A stretch of DNA of 64,000 nt, from assembly GCF_005222695.1 (NCBI RefSeq), contig NZ_STGG01000011.1, forward strand, positions 124,001-188,000, read 5' to 3'. Both the position numbers and the translations under genes were made by a program. The DNA is from Massilia sp. HP4. Lineage in GTDB: Bacteria; Pseudomonadota; Gammaproteobacteria; Burkholderiales; Burkholderiaceae_D. Below the pieces are notes generated by a model that saw only the letters and a list, made by a program, of their open reading frames with translations, was not told the DNA's origin and did no database searches. Position 1 is the first letter of the stretch. Every line of letters starts with the position of its first letter. Positions 50,765-58,788 of this stretch are shown here, piece after piece.

Positions 50765-52609
50765 TTACTGGTAGCGGATCGTCCAGCTCACCACCAGCGG
50801 CTCGCGCAGGCTGAACGCGCCGCTGGCGCAGCTGACCACCGTGTTCATCTGGCCATACGGCGCCTGCCAGGCGGCGTCTCCGGCCGCCGGCCGCGCCGTG
50901 CACGCGGCCAGGCCGCCCACCTCGAAGGCCTGCACCGCGCCCTCGCTGAAGCGCACCTTGTTGCCCGCGACCGTGGCGCCGCGCGAGAACGCGCCGAATT
51001 CCAGCGTCAGCTTCGCCACCTCCAGCGGCGCGGCCGGGGTATAGCGGTCGGTGCGCGTGATGGCGCCCGGCTGCAAGGTGTATTCGGTCTCGACGCGGAT
51101 GCGCGGATCGGCAACCGGCAGGTTCTTGCCCAGCCGGGTCAGGGCGTCCTGGCGATACGTGACCGCATGGCCGGCGCCCTTCTCGCGAGTCTGGATATCC
51201 TTCAGGAAGGCGGTGGCGATCAACTCGCTGCCATCGGCGAGGGTAAATTTCGGCATCAGCTGCGCATGCGCCGGGCCGCTGTCGGCCACGCCCGACACGA
51301 TGCCGTGGGCAAACGGCAGCGGGTAATACGGGCTGTTCGCATGCTGGCTCTGGCCGCCGTTGATCAGGGACAGACTGAACACATGGCCCTTGTCGCGCCA
51401 GATCGCCAGCGCGCGGTCATGCTCGCCGCGCGCAAAGCGCGTCAGGCTGAATGCGGGCCGGCTGCGTTCTAGCCAGGCCGCCAGGTCCTGGCGCGGCGCC
51501 ACGTCCTTCATGCCGGCCCGGTTCCACATCTCGTTGGTGGCGATGAGCTGGTGCAGCAGCGAGAAGTTCTCGCCCAGGATGCGGTGCTTGCCGCGATAGG
51601 CGTCGGTGCGCCGGCCGTCGTTCCACATATCGACCGAGCGCATGTCGGCGCGATACCAGAAGTTCATGTAGCGCTCGGCGATGCGGGCCGAGTAGGCGTA
51701 GGCATACTCTTTTTCTTCGGGCGTGAGCACGTCGAGATAGGCCGCGGTCGACAGGATCTCGAGCATCGCGGTCTCGCCATACGGCCCCAGGCTGCGGCCC
51801 ATCGTAAAGCCCGTGCCGTCAGCGCGCGCGCTGTTCAGGGCGACGTCGGCCGACTTGCGCAGCAGCGCCTTCAGTTCCGGCGTCACTTCCAGGCCGGTCT
51901 CGATGAAGCGTTCGCAGATCTCGGCGCTGAGCAGGATGCTGTAGCGGTCGAAGCGGCCCTGGCCGTCGGTCTCGTCGCTGAAGCCGTATTCGCCCGAGTA
52001 TCTGGCGTAGTGCTTGAGCATGCGGTCGAGCAGGACCTCGCTGCCGGCGGTATCTTCCCATCCCATCAGCATGCGCAGGCGGGCGATGCTGAAGGCGACG
52101 CCGTAGTAATTGGTCGGCAAGTCGATCAGCTCGTAGCTCGGCACGCGCACGAAGGTGCGCCAGTCCAGTTGCTTGCGCAGGCGCTCGAGGGTGGCGGGCC
52201 GTACGGCGCGCTCGAGCAGGCCGGCCTTCTTGAGGCGATGCAGGGCGCCGATATAGTAATAGATGCCCCAGGATTCGTTGTTCATGCCGATCGTCATATC
52301 GGCCAGGTCGGCGTAGTCGCGCAGCATGCCCGGCAGGCGCGGATCGTTCGCCGGCAGGTGCACCAGCAGGTCGGCCAGGCCGGTGGCGATCTTCCCGGGC
52401 AAGAACTTGTCCTTGCTATTCAGGGCCTTCTCGCCGTCCATCACGATGTTTTCCCGTTCCTTCACCAGTTTCTGGATCAGGTATTCGAGCTGCGGGTAGG
52501 CTTGCTCGACGCTGCGCTGCAGCGGTGGCGTGGCCGCCGCTGCAGCTGCGGCATGGATGGGAACGGCCAGCAGGGATGCCGTCGCCAGCAGGGAACAGAC
52601 GTGACGCAT
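50765..52609 (-). CDS. Secreted protein of uncertain family in the uronan regulon, 614 aa
   Basis: I do not recognise the family with confidence. A signal peptide (MRHVCSLLATASLLAVPIHAAAA) predicts secretion. The first two thirds are alpha-helical, with many repeats such as ESWGIYYYIGALHRLKKAG, NYYGVAFSIARLRMLMGWED, ETAMLEILSTAAYLDVL, consistent with an alpha/alpha toroid. The last third is beta-rich (PYYPLPFAHGIVSGV, ITRTDRYTPAAPLEVAKLTLEF, MNTVVSCASGAFSLREPLVVSW). That two-domain layout is that of polysaccharide lyases such as heparinase II/III-like, PL8 or PL21/38 types. Position and operator S2 place it in the uronan regulon. The ATG at 52609 has GGAGA upstream. Confidence 0.7.
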   Translation of the reverse strand: MRHVCSLLATASLLAVPIHAAAAAAATPPLQRSVEQAYPQLEYLIQKLVKERENIVMDGEKALNSKDKFLPGKIATGLADLLVHLPANDPRLPGMLRDYADLADMTIGMNNESWGIYYYIGALHRLKKAGLLERAVRPATLERLRKQLDWRTFVRVPSYELIDLPTNYYGVAFSIARLRMLMGWEDTAGSEVLLDRMLKHYARYSGEYGFSDETDGQGRFDRYSILLSAEICERFIETGLEVTPELKALLRKSADVALNSARADGTGFTMGRSLGPYGETAMLEILSTAAYLDVLTPEEKEYAYAYSARIAERYMNFWYRADMRSVDMWNDGRRTDAYRGKHRILGENFSLLHQLIATNEMWNRAGMKDVAPRQDLAAWLERSRPAFSLTRFARGEHDRALAIWRDKGHVFSLSLINGGQSQHANSPYYPLPFAHGIVSGVADSGPAHAQLMPKFTLADGSELIATAFLKDIQTREKGAGHAVTYRQDALTRLGKNLPVADPRIRVETEYTLQPGAITRTDRYTPAAPLEVAKLTLEFGAFSRGATVAGNKVRFSEGAVQAFEVGGLAACTARPAAGDAAWQAPYGQMNTVVSCASGAFSLREPLVVSWTIRYQ

Positions 52610-52625
52610 GCGAAGTCTCCGATAT

Positions 52626-52654
52626 AGTTAAACGTTTTCCAAAGAATATGGCAA
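52626..52654. promoter_or_regulatory. LacI-type operator S2 with promoter for the 50765-52609 gene
   Basis: Operator AGTTAAACGTTTTCC (52626-52640). The likely -35 (minus strand) is TTGCCA (52649-52654); the operator falls between it and a TAACTA-type -10, so binding would block RNA polymerase. Confidence 0.6.
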
Positions 52655-52684
52655 CGCTACCGGAAAGTAAAGAAAAAATACCCG

Positions 52685-53680
52685 CTAGGCGGCCCGGGCC
52701 TGGGTCGAGGCGCGCAGCACCAGTTGCGGCGCGACCTTGGTGAGCTTCTCGACCGGCTCGCCGCGGATCACCGCCAGCAGCTTGGTCATCGCGGTCGCGC
52801 CCATGCGTTCGCTCTGCAGGTCGACCGTGGTGAGCGCCGGCGACACGTACTTGCCGTAGGCGATATTGTCGAAACCGACCACCGACAGGTCGCGCGGGAT
52901 CGACAGGCCGAGATTTTCGCACTCCTTCATGAAGCCCAGCGCCATCAAGTCGTTGTAGCAGATGACGGCGTCCGGCCGCTGGGGCCCGAGCACCACGCCC
53001 GAGCACAGGCGCTCGCCCTCCGCCATCGACGGGTTCTCGCCGTCGTGCACGGTCAGTTCGATGCCGGCAGCATCCAGGCATTCGCGGATGCCGCCCAGGC
53101 GTTCTTCGTCGCGGCGCGAACGCGAAAAACCCAGGTAGGCGATGCGCTTGTGGCCCAGCATGCGCAGGTGCTGGGCCAGCATGAAGGCGCCGCCATGGTC
53201 GTCGCTGGCCACCGTCGGAATCGGCAGTTCGTTCAGGGAGCCGAAGAACACCAGTGGTTTATCGATGCTGGCCATCCACCCCATCTCGTGCTCGCGCATG
53301 CGCGAAAACACGATCATGCCGTCCACGCGCCGGCTCAGGTCTTCCAGGGTGCGCCGCTCGCGGCTCGGGGTTTCCTCGGTGTCGACCAGCAGGACCGAGT
53401 ATTCCTGCTCGTGGGCGACCCGGTTGGCGCCCTTCAGGATGCTGCTGAAATGGGGGTTGTTAATGTCCAGCACCGACAGCCCGATGGTGTTGGTACGCCC
53501 GGTGATCATCGACTTGGCCAGGGGATTGGAGCGGTAGCCCAGGGTCGCGATGGCCTCGTCGAGCGCCGCCTCGACCTTGGGTGAAAAGCGCTGCGCACCG
53601 TTGATGTACTTGGAAACCGTGGCGGTGGATACCTGGGCGGCGGCGGCGACGTCGCGGATGGTCGGTGCGGAGCTCTTCAT
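52685..53680 (-). CDS. LacI-family transcriptional repressor of the uronan locus
   Basis: 331 aa. HTH and hinge at residues 7-60 (IRDVAAAAQVSTATVSKYING; RSNPLAKSM). The effector domain has the usual LacI/PurR blocks: NTIGLSVLDINNPHF, ERLGGIRECLDAAGI, PDAVICYNDLMALGFMKECENLGLSIPRDLSVVGFDNIAYGKYVSPALTTVD (quoted as GFMKECENLG and VVGFDNIAYG). It lies centrally between the lyase, Udh and TonB genes. The effector is probably a uronate or its product. A degenerate operator just upstream of its start suggests autoregulation. Confidence 0.92.
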   Translation of the reverse strand: MKSSAPTIRDVAAAAQVSTATVSKYINGAQRFSPKVEAALDEAIATLGYRSNPLAKSMITGRTNTIGLSVLDINNPHFSSILKGANRVAHEQEYSVLLVDTEETPSRERRTLEDLSRRVDGMIVFSRMREHEMGWMASIDKPLVFFGSLNELPIPTVASDDHGGAFMLAQHLRMLGHKRIAYLGFSRSRRDEERLGGIRECLDAAGIELTVHDGENPSMAEGERLCSGVVLGPQRPDAVICYNDLMALGFMKECENLGLSIPRDLSVVGFDNIAYGKYVSPALTTVDLQSERMGATAMTKLLAVIRGEPVEKLTKVAPQLVLRASTQARAA

Positions 53681-53685
53681 GATCG

Positions 53686-53697
53686 GGTAATCGTTAT
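53686..53697. promoter_or_regulatory. Degenerate LacI-type operator S6 upstream of the lacI-family gene
   Basis: GGTAATCGTTAT, five bases before the start codon, matches operator S4 (GTTAATCGTTTT) with two mismatches. Confidence 0.35.
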
Positions 53698-53749
53698 TTG
53701 ACCGGCCATCTTAGCATGCGCCTGCTGCTCCAATACCCTATTGGCGGCA

Positions 53750-53793
53750 TTGACGCACCACGGTATCGGAGGTAATCTAGTTAAACGTTTAAC
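53750..53793 (+). promoter_or_regulatory. udh promoter with perfect palindromic LacI-type operator S3
   Basis: TTGACG (53750-53755), 17-bp spacer, TAATCT (53773-53778). A perfect 14-bp palindrome GTTAAACGTTTAAC (53780-53793) sits at the transcription start. It is the best operator of the set. Confidence 0.75.
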
Positions 53794-53811
53794 ATACCCT
53801 GGAGCCCATTC

Positions 53812-54636
53812 ATGAACGAAGCGATCCCGCGCAAGCCTTTCAAACGTCTGCTGCTGACCGGCGCCGGGGGTGGCCTCGGCACGCTGCTGCGCGAGCGCAT
53901 CAAGCCCTGGGCCGAGGTGGTGCGCCTGTCCGATGTGCGCGACATCCCCGCCGCCGGCGAAGGCGAGGAAGTGGTGCGCTGCGACCTGGCCGACCGCGAT
54001 GCGGTGCTGGAGCTGCTCGAGGGCGTGGATGCGGTGCTGCATTTCGGCGGCGTCTCGGTGGAAGAAGAAGTCGACAAGATCGTGCAGGCCAATATCGTCG
54101 GCCTGCACCACCTGTACGAGGCCGTGCACAAGAAGGGCATCAAGCGCGTGATCTACGCCAGCTCGAGCCACGTGGTCGGGTTCTACCCCACCACCGAGCG
54201 CATCGACGCCAGCATGCCGCTGCGGCCCGACTGCATCTATGGCGTCTCGAAGTGCTTCGGCGAAGCGCTGTCGCGCTACTACTATGACCGCTTCGGCATC
54301 GAGACCGTGTGCCTGCGCATCGGCTCCTCGTTCGCCGAGCCGCGCAATGCGCGCATGATGGTGACCTTCCTGGCCCACGACGACCTGGTCGAACTGGTGC
54401 GCTGCGCACTGTTCACGCCGCGCGTCGGCCACACAATCACCTTCGGCGTCTCGGACAATCGCGTCAGCTGGTGGGACAACAGCCAGGCCGCCCACCTGGG
54501 CTTCGAGCCGCAGCACAGCTCGCGCGACTTCGCCGAGCGCTTCCCGCACGACAGCCACTGGCCGCCGGCCGACGAGATCACCGCCACCTACCAGGGTGGC
54601 CCGTTCGTGCTGGCCGGGCCGATCTACAAGGATTGA
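53812..54636 (+). CDS. udh: Uronate dehydrogenase
   Basis: 274-aa NAD-dependent enzyme that oxidises D-glucuronate or D-galacturonate to the aldarate lactone, entering the glucarate/galactarate pathway. GAGGGLGTLLRER (Rossmann loop), HFGGVSVEEEVDKI, catalytic Tyr143-x3-Lys147 (YGVSK), IGSSFAEPRNARMM, and GVSDNRVSWWDNSQAAHLGF all match the known Udh pattern (275 aa in Pseudomonas, as I recall it). It is divergent from the lacI-family gene and shares its operator region. Unlike an alginate pathway, this gene fits a D-uronate substrate. Confidence 0.93.
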   Translation: MNEAIPRKPFKRLLLTGAGGGLGTLLRERIKPWAEVVRLSDVRDIPAAGEGEEVVRCDLADRDAVLELLEGVDAVLHFGGVSVEEEVDKIVQANIVGLHHLYEAVHKKGIKRVIYASSSHVVGFYPTTERIDASMPLRPDCIYGVSKCFGEALSRYYYDRFGIETVCLRIGSSFAEPRNARMMVTFLAHDDLVELVRCALFTPRVGHTITFGVSDNRVSWWDNSQAAHLGFEPQHSSRDFAERFPHDSHWPPADEITATYQGGPFVLAGPIYKD

Positions 54637-54690
54637 TCGAACCAGGCGATCTGACAAGGCTTTGCCGTCGTGTTTCGCACGGCGGCATAT

Positions 54691-54727
54691 AAAAAGCGGC
54701 ACTTTCCATCCGGAAGGCGCCGCTTTC
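54691..54727. terminator. Bidirectional terminator between udh and the TonB receptor gene
   Basis: Stem GCGGC (54696-54700) / GCCGC (54719-54723) with inner TTCC/GGAA pairing. TTTTT follows on the minus strand and TTTCG on the plus strand. It ends both convergent transcripts. Confidence 0.65.
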
Positions 54728-54742
54728 GTTGATGACTACCGA

Positions 54743-57268
54743 TCAGAACTTCACGTCGAGCTTCATGCTGAAATAACGGAACACATCGCGCGGCGGCACC
54801 CAGCTGTTGACCGTGATCGACGGCGAGGTCGAGGTCGGGCCGGCGCGGAAGCTCGGGCCGCTGGCGTTGGCGTTCGGGATGTAGAAGCGGTCGAACAGGT
54901 TCTTGATCTGGAAGCTCAGGCGGTAGCGGTCCTTGTTGTCGCGGATGCCGAAGCCCAGGTCGGCGATCGTGTAGCTGTCGTTGACCGAGCGCGGATCGTT
55001 GTTGATATTGGTCTGGTAGTCGCTCTGGTAGCGCACATTACCGTTGATGAAGGCGCCGAACGGCAGCGACGGGAAGCGGATGTCGTAGTTGCTGCCGATA
55101 TTGACCTTGATCTTCGGCGTGCCCGGGAAGATCCCGCCCGACAGATCCTGCACGCCGGTGGTGGCGCCGGGTCGGATCGCGAAGCAGTCACGGTTCCAGC
55201 CGCCCAGCGAACCGCCCTCGCCCGCCCCGGTGCCCGGGATCACCGGATTGGTGTTGTCCTGGTAGCAGGGGCCGTTCTTCCAGTCCTCGATGGTTGGCCG
55301 GGTATAGGCCATCGATGCATTCATCGACCAGTTCGTGGCCAGCAGCATATTGGCATCGATCTCGAAGCCGCGGGTGCGGATCTTCGGAATCGAGTTCAGT
55401 TGCGTGTAGATGGTCGGATCGTCCGGCAGCACGAAGGAGGTGTTCTGCTGGTAGTGCCTGAAGTCGGTGTGGTACACCGTGGCCGCGATCGACAGGCGGT
55501 TGTTGAGCAGGTTGGCCTTGGTGCCCAGCTCGTAGGTGCGGCTCTTCTCGGGGTCGACCGGGAACGCGGCCGAGGGCTGCAGGCCGCTGGTCACGTCATA
55601 CGCCTTGCCCTTGTGGCCGGTGGCGGTCATGGCGTACACCATCCATTCGCGGGTGAGCTGCTTCTGGAGACTGAGCTTGCCGGTGGTGGCCCAATCCTCG
55701 TTGCCGGTGTTCGAGAACACGTCCTTGCCGACCGGGCCGGGCACGAAGGTCGAGCGGTCCAGCTGGTCGGTATAGAAGTTGCGCGCGTAATTGAAGCCCG
55801 ATTCTTCCAGGTTGCGGCGCAGGCCGGCCACCAGGGTCCAGGTCGGCGCGAAGTCCCAGGTCGCCTGGCCGAATACCGCCTTGTTCACGTTGTAGATATC
55901 GGTGTAGTAGTTGGTCGGGCTGGATGGCGAGTTGGCGGCGCAGACTGCCGGCGCCACGCAGAAGCCGCGAATGAAATGGCGCTCGATCTCGTTACGCGCC
56001 CACCACAGGCCGGCCACGTAGCGCAAGTTGCCGGCGTCGGGCGAGACCAGGCGCAGCTCCTGGGTCTTGGACGTGATGTCGTAGCTGCCGAACTGGAGGT
56101 TCCCGACCGAGAACCGGGTCTCGCCCGGACGGGCGATGGTCGGCACGTCGGTGAAGTCCTGGTCGCGCGAGTCGTTGGCCTTGTAGCGCTGGTAGGACGA
56201 GATCGACATCAGGGTCGCATCGTTGGGCAGCGTGTACGACAGCTTCAGGCCGGCGCCATGTGTGCGCGACGCAATCCCGGTCGGGGAATCGCGCCGCACA
56301 TAGCGGTTGTTCGGGTTGGTCGGGTCGATGCCGGCCAGGACCAGCGAGGCTGGCAGCTGCGGGTTGCCGTTCATGTAGGCGGTCGAGATATCGACCGGGA
56401 TCCGCTCCAGGTTGCCGGCTGCGGCCGAGCCGGTGGTGCGGTAGAAGCCGTTCACCGCCGTCACGCCGCGCGTGTTCTCCTGCTCGTTATATTGCGGCAT
56501 GAAGTCGATGTCGAGGTTCTTGATCGGAGTCCAGGAGAACTTCGCCATCATGGTCTTGCCCGACGAACCGTTGACCTTCTCGCCATTGGTCAGGTTGGTG
56601 AAGTTACCCGGCATATCGCTCTTGTTGACGGCGATGCGCATGCCGAAGGTGTCGGTCATGCGGCCGCCCACCGAGGCGGCCAGGCGCCATTCCTTGTCGT
56701 CGGTGTAGTAGGCGCTGCCGCGGTAGATCACCGGTCCCGAGATCGGCTTGGTCACGATATTGATCGCGCCGGCCACCGCCGACTTGCCGAACAGCGTGCT
56801 TTGCGGTCCCTTCAAGACTTCGACCCGCGCCACGTCGGCCAGGTCGCGGAAGGCCTGGAACTGCACCGCGATCGGGATATCGTCGAGGATCACCGAGACG
56901 TCCGATTCGACGCCGATGCCCACCGAGACGGTGCCGATGCCGCGCATGAACAGCGCATTGTTGGCGGCGGTGGTGCCCGAGGCCTGGGTCAGCGAGGGCG
57001 TCAGCGCCACGATGTCCTCGATCTCGCGCACGTTATTGCGCTGCAGCTCGGCCTCGGAAATGACGGAGATCGCCATCGGCACGCTCTCCAGTTTCTCGAC
57101 CCGCTTGTTGGCGGTGACGACCACCGATTGCAGCCCGGTGGCGTTCTGCTGCCCCTCCCCGAGTTCCTGGGCATGGACGGGCAAGGCCCATTGCGCAACG
57201 GCCAGCGCCACCACGGCCGCCAGCGGTTTCACCGCCATGTCGAAGCCTTCGATTTTGTTCTTGTCCAA
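54743..57268 (-). CDS. TonB-dependent outer-membrane receptor
   Basis: 841 aa. The start is TTG at 57268, chosen for GGAGGAGAC five bases upstream; an internal ATG (MAVKPLAAVV) is the alternative. A signal peptide ends near PVHAQ. TonB box region followed by plug (SVVVTANKRVEKLESVPMAISV and GPQSTLFGKSAVAGAINIVTK), then barrel to a C-terminal Phe (FRYFSMKLDVKF). No SusD partner is present. Probably imports uronan oligosaccharides, since it follows the GH88 gene and sits in the same regulon, but no ligand motif proves this. A 76-base gap without a promoter links it to GH88. Confidence 0.9.
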   Translation of the reverse strand: MDKNKIEGFDMAVKPLAAVVALAVAQWALPVHAQELGEGQQNATGLQSVVVTANKRVEKLESVPMAISVISEAELQRNNVREIEDIVALTPSLTQASGTTAANNALFMRGIGTVSVGIGVESDVSVILDDIPIAVQFQAFRDLADVARVEVLKGPQSTLFGKSAVAGAINIVTKPISGPVIYRGSAYYTDDKEWRLAASVGGRMTDTFGMRIAVNKSDMPGNFTNLTNGEKVNGSSGKTMMAKFSWTPIKNLDIDFMPQYNEQENTRGVTAVNGFYRTTGSAAAGNLERIPVDISTAYMNGNPQLPASLVLAGIDPTNPNNRYVRRDSPTGIASRTHGAGLKLSYTLPNDATLMSISSYQRYKANDSRDQDFTDVPTIARPGETRFSVGNLQFGSYDITSKTQELRLVSPDAGNLRYVAGLWWARNEIERHFIRGFCVAPAVCAANSPSSPTNYYTDIYNVNKAVFGQATWDFAPTWTLVAGLRRNLEESGFNYARNFYTDQLDRSTFVPGPVGKDVFSNTGNEDWATTGKLSLQKQLTREWMVYAMTATGHKGKAYDVTSGLQPSAAFPVDPEKSRTYELGTKANLLNNRLSIAATVYHTDFRHYQQNTSFVLPDDPTIYTQLNSIPKIRTRGFEIDANMLLATNWSMNASMAYTRPTIEDWKNGPCYQDNTNPVIPGTGAGEGGSLGGWNRDCFAIRPGATTGVQDLSGGIFPGTPKIKVNIGSNYDIRFPSLPFGAFINGNVRYQSDYQTNINNDPRSVNDSYTIADLGFGIRDNKDRYRLSFQIKNLFDRFYIPNANASGPSFRAGPTSTSPSITVNSWVPPRDVFRYFSMKLDVKF

Positions 57269-57344
57269 CGTAGTCTCCTCCGGTTTCCAAAAAAAGTGGC
57301 CAGGCGCGGGTAGCGATGTCGATCCCGTGCTCGGGCCGGATGCT

Positions 57345-58592
57345 TCAGCGTCCCGCCTGCGTGCCCTTCAGGCGCAGCAGTGCCTCGAGAAAGTAGTAGT
57401 CCGCATAGTTGAGCGGCACGTCGATCTCTTTCCCGGCCGGCTTGTGGCCGGTCGCATGCTTGAGCAGGAAGTTGCCGTTGTTGTCACCACCTTCGCCGCC
57501 GCTGGCCAGGTAGGCCGGCGACGCCAGGCTGCGCAGCTGCGCCTCGGCAAACGTGTGGTAGGCGCGCGCCTGCTCGGCGTTCGAGAAGCCCGCCAGTTCA
57601 AGCAGGCTCGATGCGACGATGGCGGCGGCCGAGCTGTCGCGCGGCGCATTCGGGATGCTGGCGTCGTCGAAGTCCCAGTACGGCACCTTGTCGGCCGGCA
57701 GGCGCGGATGGTGCATGAAGAAGGCGGCGATCTTGTGCGCCTGGGCCAGGTAATCCTCTTGTTTCGTTTCGCGGTACATCATGGTGTAGCCGTACAGCGC
57801 CCAGGCCTGGCCGCGCGCCCACGACGAGGCATCGGCATTGCCCTGCACCGTCACGCGGCTGCGGATCTTGCCCGTCTGCGGGTCGTAGTCGACCAGGTGG
57901 AAGCTGGAACCGTCGGGGCGGAAGTGGTTGCGCAGCGTGGTGTCGGCGTGGGTCACCGCGATCTCGCGGTAGCGCGGCTCGACGGCGGTGCGCGCGGCCC
58001 AGGTGAGCAGTTCCAGGTTCATCAGGTTGTCGACGATGACCGGGAAGGCCCAGGTGCTGTTCTTCCACAGGTCCCAGGACTGGATGCTGCCGACCTTGGG
58101 ATTGAAGCGGGTGACCAGGGTGGTGGCGCCGGCCAGCAGCGCGTCGCGGTAGGCCGGGTCGCCCGTCAGGCGGTAGCCGTTGCCGTAGCCGGCGCCCAGC
58201 ATGAAGCCGAGGTCGTGCTGGCTCTTGTCGAACTTGGCCGGCGCGGTGCGCGCCGTGTAGTCGGCGGCGGCCAGGCGCCATTTGGCGTCGCCGGTCGCTT
58301 CGTACAAGTACCACAGCGAGCCGGGGAAGAAGCCGGCGGTCCAGTCGCCAACGCCGACCAGCACCACTTCGCCCTTCTCCACGGTGCGCGGGAAGCCTGG
58401 TTTGCGCTGGACCTTGTCCAGCATGCCGCCGTATTGCGCGGCCGCGGTGTCGAAGCTGCGCTGGACCAGTTGTGAAACGGTTTCCTGCGCATTGGCACCG
58501 GCTGTGGCGCCGGCAGCGGCGCCTGCCAGCGCCAGCGCCAGCGCGGCGATGAGGCGCACGGCAGCCGTCCCCACGGATGGGTAGCGTGTCAT
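57345..58592 (-). CDS. GH88-family unsaturated glucuronyl hydrolase
   Basis: 415 aa with a signal peptide (AALALALAGAAAGATAGANA). Hydrolyses the unsaturated uronic-acid end left by polysaccharide lyases. Catalytic Asp127 (HDLGFML) and Asp188 (VDNLMNLELL) are 61 residues apart, the same spacing as D88/D149 in the characterised Bacillus UGL. The WARGQAWALYGYTMMYRET block is also typical. The related GH105 family is an alternative. First gene of an operon with the TonB receptor. Confidence 0.9.
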   Translation of the reverse strand: MTRYPSVGTAAVRLIAALALALAGAAAGATAGANAQETVSQLVQRSFDTAAAQYGGMLDKVQRKPGFPRTVEKGEVVLVGVGDWTAGFFPGSLWYLYEATGDAKWRLAAADYTARTAPAKFDKSQHDLGFMLGAGYGNGYRLTGDPAYRDALLAGATTLVTRFNPKVGSIQSWDLWKNSTWAFPVIVDNLMNLELLTWAARTAVEPRYREIAVTHADTTLRNHFRPDGSSFHLVDYDPQTGKIRSRVTVQGNADASSWARGQAWALYGYTMMYRETKQEDYLAQAHKIAAFFMHHPRLPADKVPYWDFDDASIPNAPRDSSAAAIVASSLLELAGFSNAEQARAYHTFAEAQLRSLASPAYLASGGEGGDNNGNFLLKHATGHKPAGKEIDVPLNYADYYFLEALLRLKGTQAGR

Positions 58593-58625
58593 TCCCTGTC
58601 TCCTGTTATTTTTTTGCTTGAGTAA

Positions 58626-58654
58626 ATGCTAGTCACAAGCGAAACCAAAGTCAA
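58626..58654 (-). promoter_or_regulatory. Promoter of the GH88 gene
   Basis: Minus strand: TTGACT (58649-58654), 17-bp spacer, TAGCAT (58626-58631), followed by an AACAGGAGA ribosome site before the ATG. Operator S4 lies just upstream of the -35. Confidence 0.6.
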
Positions 58655-58662
58655 CAGATTTA

Positions 58663-58676
58663 GGAAAACGATTAAC
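58663..58676. promoter_or_regulatory. LacI-type operator S4 (GH88 gene)
   Basis: Minus strand GTTAATCGTTTTCC, differing from S2 by one base at the centre (T for A). Confidence 0.6.
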
Positions 58677-58764
58677 TAGATTGTTTTACGTGTGGTTTTT
58701 GGGTTAAAGCCCGTGCAGGCCGGGTCTTATCTTGCTTTTGGGAGAGGAATTTGCGGGATGAGAG

Positions 58765-58774
58765 AAAACGTTTT
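58765..58774. promoter_or_regulatory. Candidate auxiliary operator S5
   Basis: Perfect palindrome AAAACGTTTT, about 100 bp upstream of S4 and just outside the receiver-TPR gene. Possibly a looping partner; weaker match to the S1-S4 flanks. Confidence 0.35.
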
Positions 58775-58788
58775 TGCTGAGTTTTGCG

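Noticed and set aside
54596-57313. A 905-codon plus-strand frame
   Set aside because: Antisense shadow of the TonB receptor gene; Val/Arg/Gly-rich composition without any known motif.
49688-58774. A Bacteroidetes-style SusCD polysaccharide utilisation locus
   Set aside because: There is a TonB receptor but no SusD lipoprotein and no hybrid two-component regulator; control is by a LacI protein.
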